NCBI RefSeq assembly: GCF_023721795.1 | Contig: NZ_JAMQYE010000001.1 | Location: 2,232,001 to 2,296,000 of the forward strand | Direction: 5' to 3' | DNA: 64,000 bases | Source of the DNA: Zeimonas sediminis | GTDB taxonomy: Bacteria; Pseudomonadota; Gammaproteobacteria; Burkholderiales; Burkholderiaceae_E | In this document: positions 52,136 to 60,142 of the stretch, in pieces | Position numbering within the stretch: the stretch's first letter is position 1 | Layout of the letters: each line of letters opens with the position of its first letter | Made by a program: the position numbers and the translations under genes | Notes under the pieces: model-generated | Told to the model about the DNA's origin: nothing | Database searches by the model: none | The model's input: the letters and a program-made list of their open reading frames with translations, nothing else

Positions 52136-52337
52136 GTTCGCGCATTCCCCAAGCCCCTCGATCGGGGCACCAGGGAATTGTCCGTCGGTGCGTGCGCGAG
52201 CGGTTGGCCGCTCGTCGGCCCCCCGGCAGCATCCATCCGGAGGCCGGCGATGCACGGCGGGAAACCCCTGACGGGGCCCGCTGAGCGCCCTGCCGTTGCC
52301 CTGGGAATGCCCCGCCGGCGGCAGGCGCCGGCGGAAC

Positions 52338-52357
52338 GCGCGCCGACCTCGGCGCGC
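52338..52357 (-). terminator. Hairpin after the BON-domain gene
   Basis: GCGCGCCGA and TCGGCGCGC face each other across two bases, 32 bp after the stop of the BON gene on the minus strand, in the 253-bp gap before lemA. Good position for termination, but no T-run. The rest of this gap shows only GC-rich stretches without clear features. Confidence 0.35.
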
Positions 52358-52388
52358 TTGCCGGAATGCTCGCCGGCTTCCGGCGCGC

Positions 52389-53006
52389 TTACTTCTGCTG
52401 CGCGGCGCCGTGCAGGCGGGCAGCCTCTTCCTCGGTGATCAGCTCGAACACGGTGACCACGCGCTGCACGCCAGAGACCCGGCTCGCGACCTGGGCCGCA
52501 CGGTCGGCCTCGCGCCGGCTGACCAGGCCCATCAGGTAGACGGTGCCCGACTCGGTGATCACCTTCACCGTGTTGCCCTTGATGTCCTGCGCGTTGATCA
52601 GTGCGGTCTTGACCCGCGCGGTGATCGAGGTGTCGGCGGCCCTGGAGGTGAGCGACGGGCTGCCGAGCACCTGCAGCTCGTTGTGCACCGAGCGCACGTT
52701 GTCGATCGCGGCGACGATCCGCTCGGCGTTGCGCTTGTCCTGCTCGGTGGCCGCCTGGCCGGTGAGCAGCACCTTGCGGTTGAAGCTGGTCACCGAGATC
52801 GACGACTGCCCGAGGGTCGCGCGGATCTGGTCGGCGGCCTTCAGCTCGATCGCCTGGTCCTCCGTCTGCGCGCCGACGGTGCGGCGGTCGATCGCGGCCA
52901 TCGTGCCCACGGCCACGCCGGTGGCGGCCAGCGGCACGCATCCGGTGATCGCGAGCGTGGAAGCGATGAGGGCGCCGGCTACGGCGACACGAAGGGTGGC
53001 GTTCAT
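52389..53006 (-). CDS. BON-domain lipoprotein (DolP/YraP-like)
   Basis: 205 residues. Lipoprotein signal with lipobox ending at C23 (LAITGC), then two BON domains: about 50-118 (EDQAIELKAADQIRATLGQSSISVTSFNRKVLLTGQ) and 125-195 (DTSITARVKTALINAQDIKGNTVKVITESGTVYLMGLV). The same architecture as YraP/DolP, which keeps the outer membrane intact and localises to division sites. Next to gmhA/diaA, yraN and the LppC gene, as yraP is in E. coli. Confidence 0.92.
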   Translation of the reverse strand: MNATLRVAVAGALIASTLAITGCVPLAATGVAVGTMAAIDRRTVGAQTEDQAIELKAADQIRATLGQSSISVTSFNRKVLLTGQAATEQDKRNAERIVAAIDNVRSVHNELQVLGSPSLTSRAADTSITARVKTALINAQDIKGNTVKVITESGTVYLMGLVSRREADRAAQVASRVSGVQRVVTVFELITEEEAARLHGAAQQK

Positions 53007-53038
53007 GCGGGAACTCCTATCGGTGGCACGGACCGGCG

Positions 53039-53626
53039 TCACTCGCCCATCAGGGAGACGTCGATGCCGTCGCAGAGGCAGTGGATGATCAGCAGGTGCA
53101 CTTCCTGGATGCGGGCGGTGCGGTCGTGCGGCACGCAGAGGTGCACGTCGCCGTCGCCGAGCATCTCGCCGAGGCGCCCGCCGCCCCGGCCGGTGAGGGC
53201 CACGATCGCGAGCCCGCGCTCGCGCGCGGCCTGCGCGGCGGCGAGCACGCTCGGCGAATTGCCGCTCGTGGAGATCGCGACCAGCACGTCGCCCTCTCGG
53301 CCGAGGCCCCGCACCTGCTTGGCGAAGACCTGCTCGAAAGCGTAGTCGTTGGCGATCGCGGTGAGGATCGAGCTGTCGGTCGTGAGCGCGACGGCGGCGA
53401 GTTCGGGACGCTCTCGCTCGAAGCGGCCGATCAGTTCGGCGGCCAGGTGCTGGCTGTCGCCGGCCGAACCGCCATTGCCGCAGACGAGCAGCTTGCGGTC
53501 GGCGGCCAGCGCCGAGGTGATCAGCTCGACGGCCCGGGCGATCGGCCCGGCCAGCGGCTCGGCCGCCTCCTGCTTGAGGCGCGCGCTGTCCTCGAAATGA
53601 CCGCGGATTCGACGCTGTAGATCCAT
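53039..53626 (-). CDS. gmhA: Sedoheptulose-7-phosphate isomerase / DiaA-type SIS protein
   Basis: 195 residues, one SIS domain: LLVCGNGGSAGDSQHLAAELIGRFERERPELAAVALTTDSSILTAIANDY near 46-95, STSGNSPSVLAAAQAARERG near 118. In E. coli the gene at this place (yraN-diaA-yraP) is DiaA, an initiator-binding protein; in beta-proteobacteria it is usually annotated as phosphoheptose isomerase. The single-domain sequence alone does not separate the two. 32 bp after yraN. Confidence 0.85.
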   Translation of the reverse strand: MDLQRRIRGHFEDSARLKQEAAEPLAGPIARAVELITSALAADRKLLVCGNGGSAGDSQHLAAELIGRFERERPELAAVALTTDSSILTAIANDYAFEQVFAKQVRGLGREGDVLVAISTSGNSPSVLAAAQAARERGLAIVALTGRGGGRLGEMLGDGDVHLCVPHDRTARIQEVHLLIIHCLCDGIDVSLMGE

Positions 53627-53658
53627 CGAATCGATTATACCGACCGGAATTGCATGCC

Positions 53659-54060
53659 TCAGAATGCGCCGCGTATCCAGTCGATCCCGCCCGGGCGCAC
53701 CGCGCAGACGTCGAAGCGGCAGGCCGGCCAGCGGTCGCCGAAATTCGCGCAGAGCCAGCGCTGCGCCTCGCGCCTGACCCGCTGCTGCTTCGCCCAGCCG
53801 ACCGACGCCGCGGCACCGCCGAAGTCGCTGCGGGAGCGCGCCCTGACCTCGACGAAGACGAGCTCGTCGCGGTCCTGCATGATCAGGTCGATCTCGCCGA
53901 GCTTGCTCGACACGTTGCGCGCCAGCGGCCTGAGCCCGCGGGCGACCAGGAAGTCGAGCGCGCCTGCCTCGGCCGCATCGCCCGCGCGCTGGGTGGGCGA
54001 GCGGCGTGCCGGCAACCCGGGCCGGCCGGCCGGGGCTGGCGGGCGCCCGGCGCGCGCCAC
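53659..54060 (-). CDS. YraN/UPF0102 family nuclease-fold protein
   Basis: 133 residues. GDAAEAGALDFLVARGLRPLARNVSSKLGEIDLIMQDRDELVFVEVRARSRSDFGGAA is the typical core with the PD-(D/E)XK-like residues E-I-D and F-V-E-V-R. Function not proven; resembles Holliday-junction resolvase-like nucleases. The N-terminal 20 residues are low-complexity Pro/Ala, so the start may be later. 3 bp after the LppC gene. Confidence 0.9.
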   Translation of the reverse strand: MARAGRPPAPAGRPGLPARRSPTQRAGDAAEAGALDFLVARGLRPLARNVSSKLGEIDLIMQDRDELVFVEVRARSRSDFGGAAASVGWAKQQRVRREAQRWLCANFGDRWPACRFDVCAVRPGGIDWIRGAF

Positions 54061-54063
54061 GGC

Positions 54064-55251
54064 TCAGCGGGGGGCGGCGATGCCGAGCACGCCGTCGCGG
54101 TACTCGGCCAGCAGGGGCAGCCGGTCGACGCGCGCATCGCGGGCCAGGTCGAGCCGCAACAGCCCGGTGACGCCGTCGATGTCGGCGTGGGTCTCGCCGG
54201 CCATCAGCACCTGCCCGAGCCGCAGCGCGTCGATGCCCAGCGCATAGACCTTCTGGAGCTCCACGTTGAGCTCGCGCTGGCGCGGATAGGCCATGACCGC
54301 CGGGTGATCGGGCTGCACCTGCCAGGGCATCACGACCAGGCGCACACCGTCGAGCTCGGGCGAGCGGATCACCGGCGCCTTAGGGTCGCGATCGCCCATT
54401 TCGGGGGTGGCGCCGGAGTTCAGCACCGACGTGCCGTAGACGAACGCGCGCTCGCCGATCGCGCCGCGCAGCGTCGGCACCCGAGAAGGGGGCATCGCCG
54501 CGAACCAGACGTCGGCATCGACGCCCCGCAGCGCGCTGCGCAGCGTGGAGATCGACGCGCTCGCCATGTCGGTCTCGACCGCCTCGTAGTACTCGCCGCC
54601 GGACTGGTACCAGCGCTCGATGAAGGCCCCGACGCTGCGCTGCGAAAGCGGCGAGCCGTCGTGGACGATCGCGGCGCGCGGGCGGCGGGCGGTCTGGAAG
54701 GACGCGGCGTCGCGATACGCGTACGAGGCCACCTGCTCGGCCTCGTTCTCGATGGACAGGCCGAACAAGGCCATGTTGGGCGGCGGGGCGACGCCGTCGG
54801 TCTGGTTCAGCGCGAGCACAGGCAGCGGCAGCGGGCCGGTGGCGGCGAGCGCAGTGACCGCGTTGCGGGTGAGCGGCCCGATCGCCAGCTGGAAGCCGCG
54901 CGCGGCCAGGCGGTCGCACAGCCCGCGAAGCTCCGGACCGGACTCGGTGGTCTCGATGACCTCGACCGCGAAGCCCGCGCCGTCGCGCGAGTGGGCGGCG
55001 CGCACGCCGTCGGTCAGCGCGAGCGCCGCGCGGCGGTAGACTCCGTTGGCCGGGGGAACCAGCAGCGCGATGCGCGACGGGCCGGCGCCGATGCGCTCGC
55101 GCTGTTCCGAAGGCGTGCCGAAGGTCGCCGCGACACCGCCGTTGGCGGCCTCCTGGGCGAAAGCCGGGAGGGCAGACGCCGCCACCGCGGCCGCGGCCGC
55201 GCGGGCGATCGAGCGCAGGCTGCGGCGGCGCGAAACGAGGCGATGGGTCAT
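54064..55251 (-). CDS. LppC/LpoA-family penicillin-binding protein activator
   Basis: 395 residues. Signal peptide with RRRSLRSIARAAAAAVAASALPAFA, no lipobox Cys at the expected place, then a periplasmic-binding-like fold: IALLVPPANGVYRRAALALTDGVRAAH near 60 and FGLSIENEAEQVASYAYRDA near 160. LpoA activates PBP1A from the outer membrane; the lack of a lipobox means this copy may be periplasmic. Start codon only 12 bp from the divergent rsmI start. Confidence 0.85.
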   Translation of the reverse strand: MTHRLVSRRRSLRSIARAAAAAVAASALPAFAQEAANGGVAATFGTPSEQRERIGAGPSRIALLVPPANGVYRRAALALTDGVRAAHSRDGAGFAVEVIETTESGPELRGLCDRLAARGFQLAIGPLTRNAVTALAATGPLPLPVLALNQTDGVAPPPNMALFGLSIENEAEQVASYAYRDAASFQTARRPRAAIVHDGSPLSQRSVGAFIERWYQSGGEYYEAVETDMASASISTLRSALRGVDADVWFAAMPPSRVPTLRGAIGERAFVYGTSVLNSGATPEMGDRDPKAPVIRSPELDGVRLVVMPWQVQPDHPAVMAYPRQRELNVELQKVYALGIDALRLGQVLMAGETHADIDGVTGLLRLDLARDARVDRLPLLAEYRDGVLGIAAPR

Positions 55252-55263
55252 TGCGGAACGGAC

Positions 55264-56172
55264 ATGAGCGATATCAATGACGCGGGTCGCGAGCGGCCCG
55301 CCGGGGCGGATGGCATCGGGACATTATATGTAGTGGCCACCCCGATCGGTAACCTGTCCGACCTGTCCGAACGGATGATCCTGACCCTGCGGGAGGTCGA
55401 CTGGGTGGCCGCCGAGGACACACGAACCACGCGGGTGTTGCTCGATCGGGCCGGCTCCTCGGCGCGCACGCTGGCGGCGCATCGCCACAACGAGCGGGCA
55501 TCGGCCGAGCGGGTCGCCGAGCTGCTCGCGCAAGGCCGGCGGATCGCGCTGGTCAGCGATGCGGGCACGCCGGCGGTCAGCGATCCGGGCTGCCGGATCG
55601 TGTCGGCCGCGCTCGACGCCGGCGCCCGCGTCGTGCCGATTCCCGGGCCGTCGGCCGCGATCGCGATGGTCTCGGCCAGCGGGCTGGTCGAGGGCCCCTT
55701 CCATTTCGAGGGCTTCCTGCCTTCGAGGCCCCGCGCGCGCGACGAACGGCTCGCCGCGCTCGCCCGGCTGGCCTGGCCCTTCGTGCTGTTCGAGGCCCCG
55801 CACCGGATCGCCGCGACGCTGCCGGCGATCGCCGAGCGCTGCGGCGCCGATCGTCTGGTGGCGATCGGCCGCGAGCTGACGAAGCGCTTCGAGGAGGTGC
55901 ATCGCTGCGCGGTGGGCGAGGCCGCCGACTGGGTCGCCGCCGACCCGAACCGCCTGCGCGGCGAGTACGTGCTGGTTGTGGCCGGCGCCGGCGAAACCGA
56001 AGGCGATGAAGCGGCAGGCCTGGATCCGCGCCGGCTCCTCGAGGCGCTGCTGCAGGAACTGCCGCCGAGCCGCGCGGTCAAGGTGGCGACCCGCGCGACC
56101 GGTCTGCCGCATCGCGAGCTGTATCAGCTGGCGCTTTCGATTTCCAAGGGATCTGGCGACAGCGAGCGCTGA
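55264..56172 (+). CDS. rsmI: 16S rRNA (cytidine(1402)-2'-O)-methyltransferase
   Basis: 302 residues. Tetrapyrrole-methylase fold: TLYVVATPIGNLSDLSERMILTLREVDWVAAEDTRTTRVLL near 20-60, HNERASAERVAELL near 76, VSDAGTPAVSDPG near 97, and PFVLFEAPHRIAATL near 175. It methylates C1402 of 16S rRNA in the decoding centre. Its 5' end carries the probable promoter of the divergent LppC operon. Confidence 0.96.
   Translation: MSDINDAGRERPAGADGIGTLYVVATPIGNLSDLSERMILTLREVDWVAAEDTRTTRVLLDRAGSSARTLAAHRHNERASAERVAELLAQGRRIALVSDAGTPAVSDPGCRIVSAALDAGARVVPIPGPSAAIAMVSASGLVEGPFHFEGFLPSRPRARDERLAALARLAWPFVLFEAPHRIAATLPAIAERCGADRLVAIGRELTKRFEEVHRCAVGEAADWVAADPNRLRGEYVLVVAGAGETEGDEAAGLDPRRLLEALLQELPPSRAVKVATRATGLPHRELYQLALSISKGSGDSER
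55323..55352 (-). promoter_or_regulatory. Promoter of the LppC-yraN-gmhA-BON unit, inside rsmI
   Basis: On the minus strand TTACCG (55352-55347), an 18-bp spacer and a perfect TATAAT (55328-55323), 72 bp upstream of the LppC ATG. It lies within the first codons of rsmI on the other strand. The -35 is weak. Confidence 0.45.
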
Positions 56173-56196
56173 CTTACCAGCTCATCGCAACGACCC

Positions 56197-57270
56197 TCAC
56201 CGCTGTGTCGGGAAGGGCTGCAGCTCGGTCTCGGCGCGGACCCGCTCGGCCGCCGCCTGCGCGGCCTCGCGGGTCGGCCACGGGCCCGCCTGCAGCTTGT
56301 ACAGCCCGCCGTCGGCCACCACGTCGATCGGCGCGCCCAGCCCGGTAAGCCGGGCCGCCAGCCGCTCGCGGGCGGCGCCCGCGTTGTCGGCCGAGCCGAA
56401 GGCGCCGAGCTGCAGCCAGAAGCCGCGCTCGAGCGGCGGAACCGGGGTGCCGACCATCTCGGTCTGCAAGCTCAGCCGCTCGGGCTCCGACGCCGCCGGC
56501 TGCGCGGCGGGGCGTTCAGCAGGCGCAGGCCCCACGGCTGGCGCGGTCGACGCGGCGGCCACGGCTGGCGCGGTCCGTGCTGCAGGCGCCGCCGGCACGG
56601 CCGGCGCAGCGGCCACCGTCGTCGCCGGCCGGTCCCCGAACTCGGTGATCAGCTCGACCTCGACCTCGGCGCTGCCGGCGTCGACGTAGCCGAGCTTGGC
56701 CGCCGCGGTGTAGGACAGGTCGATCAGCCGGTCGTGAAGGAAGGGGCCCCGATCGTTGACGCGCACGACGACGCTGCGGCCGTTGCGCAGGTTCGTGACC
56801 CGCACGTAGCTCGGGATCGGCAGCGTCGGGTGGGCGGCGGTCATCGCGTACATGTCGTAGGGCTCGCCGCTCGAGGTCGGGTTGCCGTGATAGCGGCGGC
56901 CGTACCAGGTCGCCACGCCGCGCGCGCGGTAGGGTTCGAGCCGCGCCATCGGCCGGTACTCGCGCCCGAACACCACGTACGGCCGCGCGGTTCGCGGCAG
57001 CAGCGGCTCGGCGCGCGGCACCGCGTCGGGAATCGACGCGAGGTCGGGCGGCGGCACGCTGCCCGGCCCGTCGTCGAGGTAGTAACGGCCGCCCCGCCCG
57101 GGCGCGCCGGCGGCCGGCGCCGCGCCGGGCGAGGCCGTGGCCGCCTGGCCCGGCGGCGCCCCCGCCGCGCCGGAAGGCCCGCGCGGTCCGGCGCAAGCGC
57201 CGAGCAGCGACAGGGTGACGAGCACCGCGGCCAGCGCCGGGCCGCGATGCAGGCTTCGTTCGGTCTTCAT
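56197..57270 (-). CDS. rlpA: Septal ring lytic transglycosylase RlpA family lipoprotein
   Basis: 357 residues. Lipobox ending at C26 (LLGAC), a Pro/Ala/Gly linker, double-psi beta-barrel RGVATWYGRRYHGNPTSSGEPYDMYAMTAAHPTLPIPSYVRVTNLRNGRSVVVRVNDRGPF (near 115-175), an Ala/Pro linker, and a C-terminal SPOR domain (GFWLQLGAFGSADNAGAARERL near 283). RlpA cleaves denuded glycan strands at division sites. ATGA-type overlap with the BtuF-like gene. Confidence 0.95.
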   Translation of the reverse strand: MKTERSLHRGPALAAVLVTLSLLGACAGPRGPSGAAGAPPGQAATASPGAAPAAGAPGRGGRYYLDDGPGSVPPPDLASIPDAVPRAEPLLPRTARPYVVFGREYRPMARLEPYRARGVATWYGRRYHGNPTSSGEPYDMYAMTAAHPTLPIPSYVRVTNLRNGRSVVVRVNDRGPFLHDRLIDLSYTAAAKLGYVDAGSAEVEVELITEFGDRPATTVAAAPAVPAAPAARTAPAVAAASTAPAVGPAPAERPAAQPAASEPERLSLQTEMVGTPVPPLERGFWLQLGAFGSADNAGAARERLAARLTGLGAPIDVVADGGLYKLQAGPWPTREAAQAAAERVRAETELQPFPTQR

Positions 57271-58082
57271 CGGTTCGCTCCCTGCGGCGCGCCTTCGGGC
57301 GGTCGGCCCGCCCCGGCAAGCGCCGCGTCGACACGCCTGCGGAAATCCTGCAGGTACTCAAGTCCGTCGATCGCGCGGCTGCCGTACCACGAGGTCATCT
57401 CTCCGTCGATCGTCAGGCAGACGGGGCCGTGCCCTTCACTATCGAGCGCCTCGCGCAAGGCGCCGGCATCGCGCTCGCGGAAGCGATACGGCTCGGACGA
57501 CAGCAGCACCGCGGCGGCACCGCTGTCGCGAATCCAGTCGAGGTCGACGACCGGGTAACGTGCCTCGCCGGGCGGGGCCAGCGCGACCATCCCCGCCTCG
57601 GCCAGCATCCGCGCGATGAAGGTGTCGGGGCCCACCGTCATCCACGGGTCCTTCCAGATCAGGTAGACGACCGGCAGCGCCGGGAAGCGGCTGGCCCGCA
57701 GGCCCGCCAGCGCCGACGCGAAACGGTCGGCCAGCACCGCCGCCTGCGGCCGCCGGTCGAACAGTTCCCCGAAGCGCCCGATCAGCGCCAGGTTGTCCTC
57801 GACGCCGATCGGGTGCGTGACGACGATCTCCGGCACGAAGCGCGCGAGCGCGTCGACCGTGGGTTTCTCGTTCTCGTCGACGTTCACGACGAGGTGGGTC
57901 GGCGCGAGCTCCCGGATGCGCTCGATGTCGACGTCCTTCGTGCCGCCCACCTTGGGCACCTCGCGCAGGGCCTCGCGGGGATGGATGCAGAAGCCGGTCC
58001 GGCCAACCAGCGCGTCGCGCAGGCCGAGCTCGCACAGCAGCTCGGTCAGGCTCGGCACCAGCGACACGATCCGCGCATGCAT
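57267..58082 (-). CDS. BtuF-like helical-backbone metal/cobalamin-binding protein, no signal peptide
   Basis: 271 residues. RIVSLVPSLTELLCELGLRDALVGRTGFCIHP opens it and PKVGGTKDVDIERIRELAPTHLVVNVDENEK follows. This is the BtuF-like class III binding fold, as in the vitamin B12-binding protein. It begins directly with the fold, without a signal peptide, so export by Sec is not expected; a cytosolic homolog family exists. The STTxxx Trp/Tyr-rich site can bind a corrinoid or metal chelate. It sits between an SDR gene and rlpA in the argS operon. Confidence 0.85.
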   Translation of the reverse strand: MHARIVSLVPSLTELLCELGLRDALVGRTGFCIHPREALREVPKVGGTKDVDIERIRELAPTHLVVNVDENEKPTVDALARFVPEIVVTHPIGVEDNLALIGRFGELFDRRPQAAVLADRFASALAGLRASRFPALPVVYLIWKDPWMTVGPDTFIARMLAEAGMVALAPPGEARYPVVDLDWIRDSGAAAVLLSSEPYRFRERDAGALREALDSEGHGPVCLTIDGEMTSWYGSRAIDGLEYLQDFRRRVDAALAGAGRPPEGAPQGANR

Positions 58083-58097
58083 CGCACTGCCCCGCCG

Positions 58098-58907
58098 TCA
58101 GCCGTCGGCGCCGACGCGCGCCTTGCGCGGCGCGCGCGCGAACAGCCGGTCGAACACGGGGTTGGGCAGCCCGCGCAGCAGCCCGGCCACGATTCGCATC
58201 TGCCACGGAATCACGACGAAGCCGCGGCCGGCGTCGATCGCCCGCACCGCGCGCCGCGCGAACACGTCGGCGTCGGTCAGGAAGGGCATCGGGTAGCGGT
58301 TGCCGGCGGTCATCGGGGTGCGGATGTAGCCGGGCGCGATCGTGACGACCCGCAGCCCGCTGCCGCGCATCTCGACCCGCAGGCTCTCCATGTACGCGAT
58401 CGCGGCGGCCTTCGAGGCGCTGTACGCGCCCGCGCCCGGCAGGCCGCGAATGCCGGCCACGCTGGCGATTCCGACCAGCGTGCCGCTGCCGCGCGCGCGC
58501 ATCGGGCCCACGAAGGGCGCGAAGGTCTCCGGCAGCGCGATCAGGTTGGTCTCGACGATCCGGCGAAACACCTCGGCGTCGGCCGCCTCGCCGGTGATCG
58601 TGCCGGCGCTGATGCCGGCATTGGCGATGACCACGTCGGGCACGCCGGCCTCGGCGACGAAGCGGCCGGCCGCCTCGGCGAGCGCAGCGCGGTCGGTGAC
58701 GTCGGCGACCAGCTCGAGCGCGGACGCTCGACCGCCCGACTCGGCGCGAACCGCCTCGCCGACCTCGCCCAACCCGGCGGCACGCCGGCCGAGCAGCCCG
58801 ATCCGGGCGCCGGGATGCCGCCGCGCGTACTCGATCGCGAGTGCCGCCCCGAGCCCGCTCGAGGCGCCGGTCACGAAGACCGTCGGCGCGCGACCGGCAG
58901 CGCTCAT
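58098..58907 (-). CDS. Short-chain dehydrogenase/reductase
   Basis: 269 residues. FVTGASSGLGAALAIEYARRH near 10-30, VIANAGISAGT near 92, VGIASVAGIRGLPGAGAYSASKAAAIAYMESLRVEM near 145 with the Ser and Y-x3-K catalytic set, and a C-terminal tail PNPVFDRLFARAPRKARVGADG. Substrate unknown. 4 bp after dsbA and 15 bp before the BtuF-like gene. Confidence 0.93.
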   Translation of the reverse strand: MSAAGRAPTVFVTGASSGLGAALAIEYARRHPGARIGLLGRRAAGLGEVGEAVRAESGGRASALELVADVTDRAALAEAAGRFVAEAGVPDVVIANAGISAGTITGEAADAEVFRRIVETNLIALPETFAPFVGPMRARGSGTLVGIASVAGIRGLPGAGAYSASKAAAIAYMESLRVEMRGSGLRVVTIAPGYIRTPMTAGNRYPMPFLTDADVFARRAVRAIDAGRGFVVIPWQMRIVAGLLRGLPNPVFDRLFARAPRKARVGADG

Positions 58908-58911
58908 CGCA

Positions 58912-59553
58912 TCACTTGCGCGCCCTGCGCTCGATCTCGATCAGCTGGTCGAGCATGCGCAGCGCGCCGGCGTTCGAGCCGACCATGCTGGGCGCGGTGT
59001 AGTACTTGCCGTTGACCGCCATGGCCGGCACGCCGTCCACGCCGTAGGCGTCGACGACCTGCGCCGCGCGGCGCATCTTGGTGCGCACCGCGAACGAGTC
59101 GAAGGTCTCGCGGAAGGTCTTGCCGTCGATCCCGTGCTTGCCGAGCAGCGCGACCATCTTGTCGACCGTGTCGAGGCGGTCGCGGTCGACGTGGATCGCG
59201 CGGAAGATCGCGTCGTTGACCTCGGCGGCCTTGCCCATCGACTCGAGCGTGTAGAAGAGCTGCTGGTGCCTGCGCTCGCCGAAGGGCACGTGCAGCTTGC
59301 GGAACACCACGTCGTCGGGCAGCTTGGCCACCCAGTCCTTGAGCAGCGGCTCGAGCGAGTTGCAGTGCGGGCAGCCGTACCAGAAGAACTCGATCACCTC
59401 GATCTTGCCGGGCGGTACGTCGGTCGGCTGGGCCGGTCGCACCGGCCGGAAGTCCTTGCCCTCGCGGGGGGCCTGCGCCAGCGCACCGATGGGCGCAGCG
59501 ATCGCCGCCGCACCGGCGGCCATGATCATCGAACGTCGGATTCGATCGGTCAT
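58912..59553 (-). CDS. dsbA: Thiol:disulfide interchange protein DsbA
   Basis: 213 residues. Tat-like or Sec signal (RIRRSMIMAAGAAAIAAPIGALAQ), then thioredoxin fold with the active site C61-P-H-C64 in FFWYGCPHCNSLEP and the cis-Pro loop GVDGVPAMAVNG. It oxidizes periplasmic protein thiols with DsbB. 25 bp after a SPOR-domain gene of the argS operon, as in many beta-proteobacteria. Confidence 0.96.
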   Translation of the reverse strand: MTDRIRRSMIMAAGAAAIAAPIGALAQAPREGKDFRPVRPAQPTDVPPGKIEVIEFFWYGCPHCNSLEPLLKDWVAKLPDDVVFRKLHVPFGERRHQQLFYTLESMGKAAEVNDAIFRAIHVDRDRLDTVDKMVALLGKHGIDGKTFRETFDSFAVRTKMRRAAQVVDAYGVDGVPAMAVNGKYYTAPSMVGSNAGALRMLDQLIEIERRARK

Positions 59554-59578
59554 TGCGTTGTTCCTCTTGTTGGCGGCG

Positions 59579-60142
59579 TCAGCGCTGGCGGACCACGGAC
59601 GACTCGAAGCCGCCGTCGATCAGCCGCGCCCGAGCGCGGTTCGCCTCTTCCTGTGTCGCGAACGGCCCGATCCTGACACGGTGCATCGTCTGTCCGTTGA
59701 CCTCGGCCTGCACCACCCGGGCCTCGAAGCCGAGCAAGGCCAGCCTGGCCTTCATGCCTTCGGCGTCGTCGACCGAGCGGAAGGCCGCGACCTGCAGCAG
59801 GTAGCCGCCGTCGGCGGTAGCGGGCGCCGAGCCGGCCGGCGCGCCGGCAGCCGGCGGCTGGGGCGTTGCCTGCGACGGCGCGGCGGCGGGCGCGCCCCCG
59901 GGCGCCGTGCCGCCCTCGGGCGCGGGCTGGCGCCCGAGGAGCGGCGCGTTCGGGTCCGGCAGCGGCGCGCCGGCCTCCGGCGCGGTCACCGTTTCGGGGG
60001 CCCGGTGCGACTTCTTCACGAAGGGCACCGGCGCGCGGGTCACGAACAGCGCGACGACCACCGCGATGCCCAGGCCCAGGACCAGACCCGCCAGGAATCC
60101 GAGCAGCGTTCCACCGCGCTGCGACCGGGTCTTCGCCATCAC
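59579..60142 (-). CDS. SPOR-domain membrane protein (FtsN-like)
   Basis: 187 residues. Short cytosolic N-terminus with KTRSQRGGT, membrane helix [26 protein letters not shown], Pro/Ala-rich linker and a C-terminal SPOR domain ([32 protein letters not shown]...). Layout of FtsN-type divisome proteins. ATG overlaps the argS stop. Confidence 0.93.
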   Translation of the reverse strand: MMAKTRSQRGGTLLGFLAGLVLGLGIAVVVALFVTRAPVPFVKKSHRAPETVTAPEAGAPLPDPNAPLLGRQPAPEGGTAPGGAPAAAPSQATPQPPAAGAPAGSAPATADGGYLLQVAAFRSVDDAEGMKARLALLGFEARVVQAEVNGQTMHRVRIGPFATQEEANRARARLIDGGFESSVVRQR

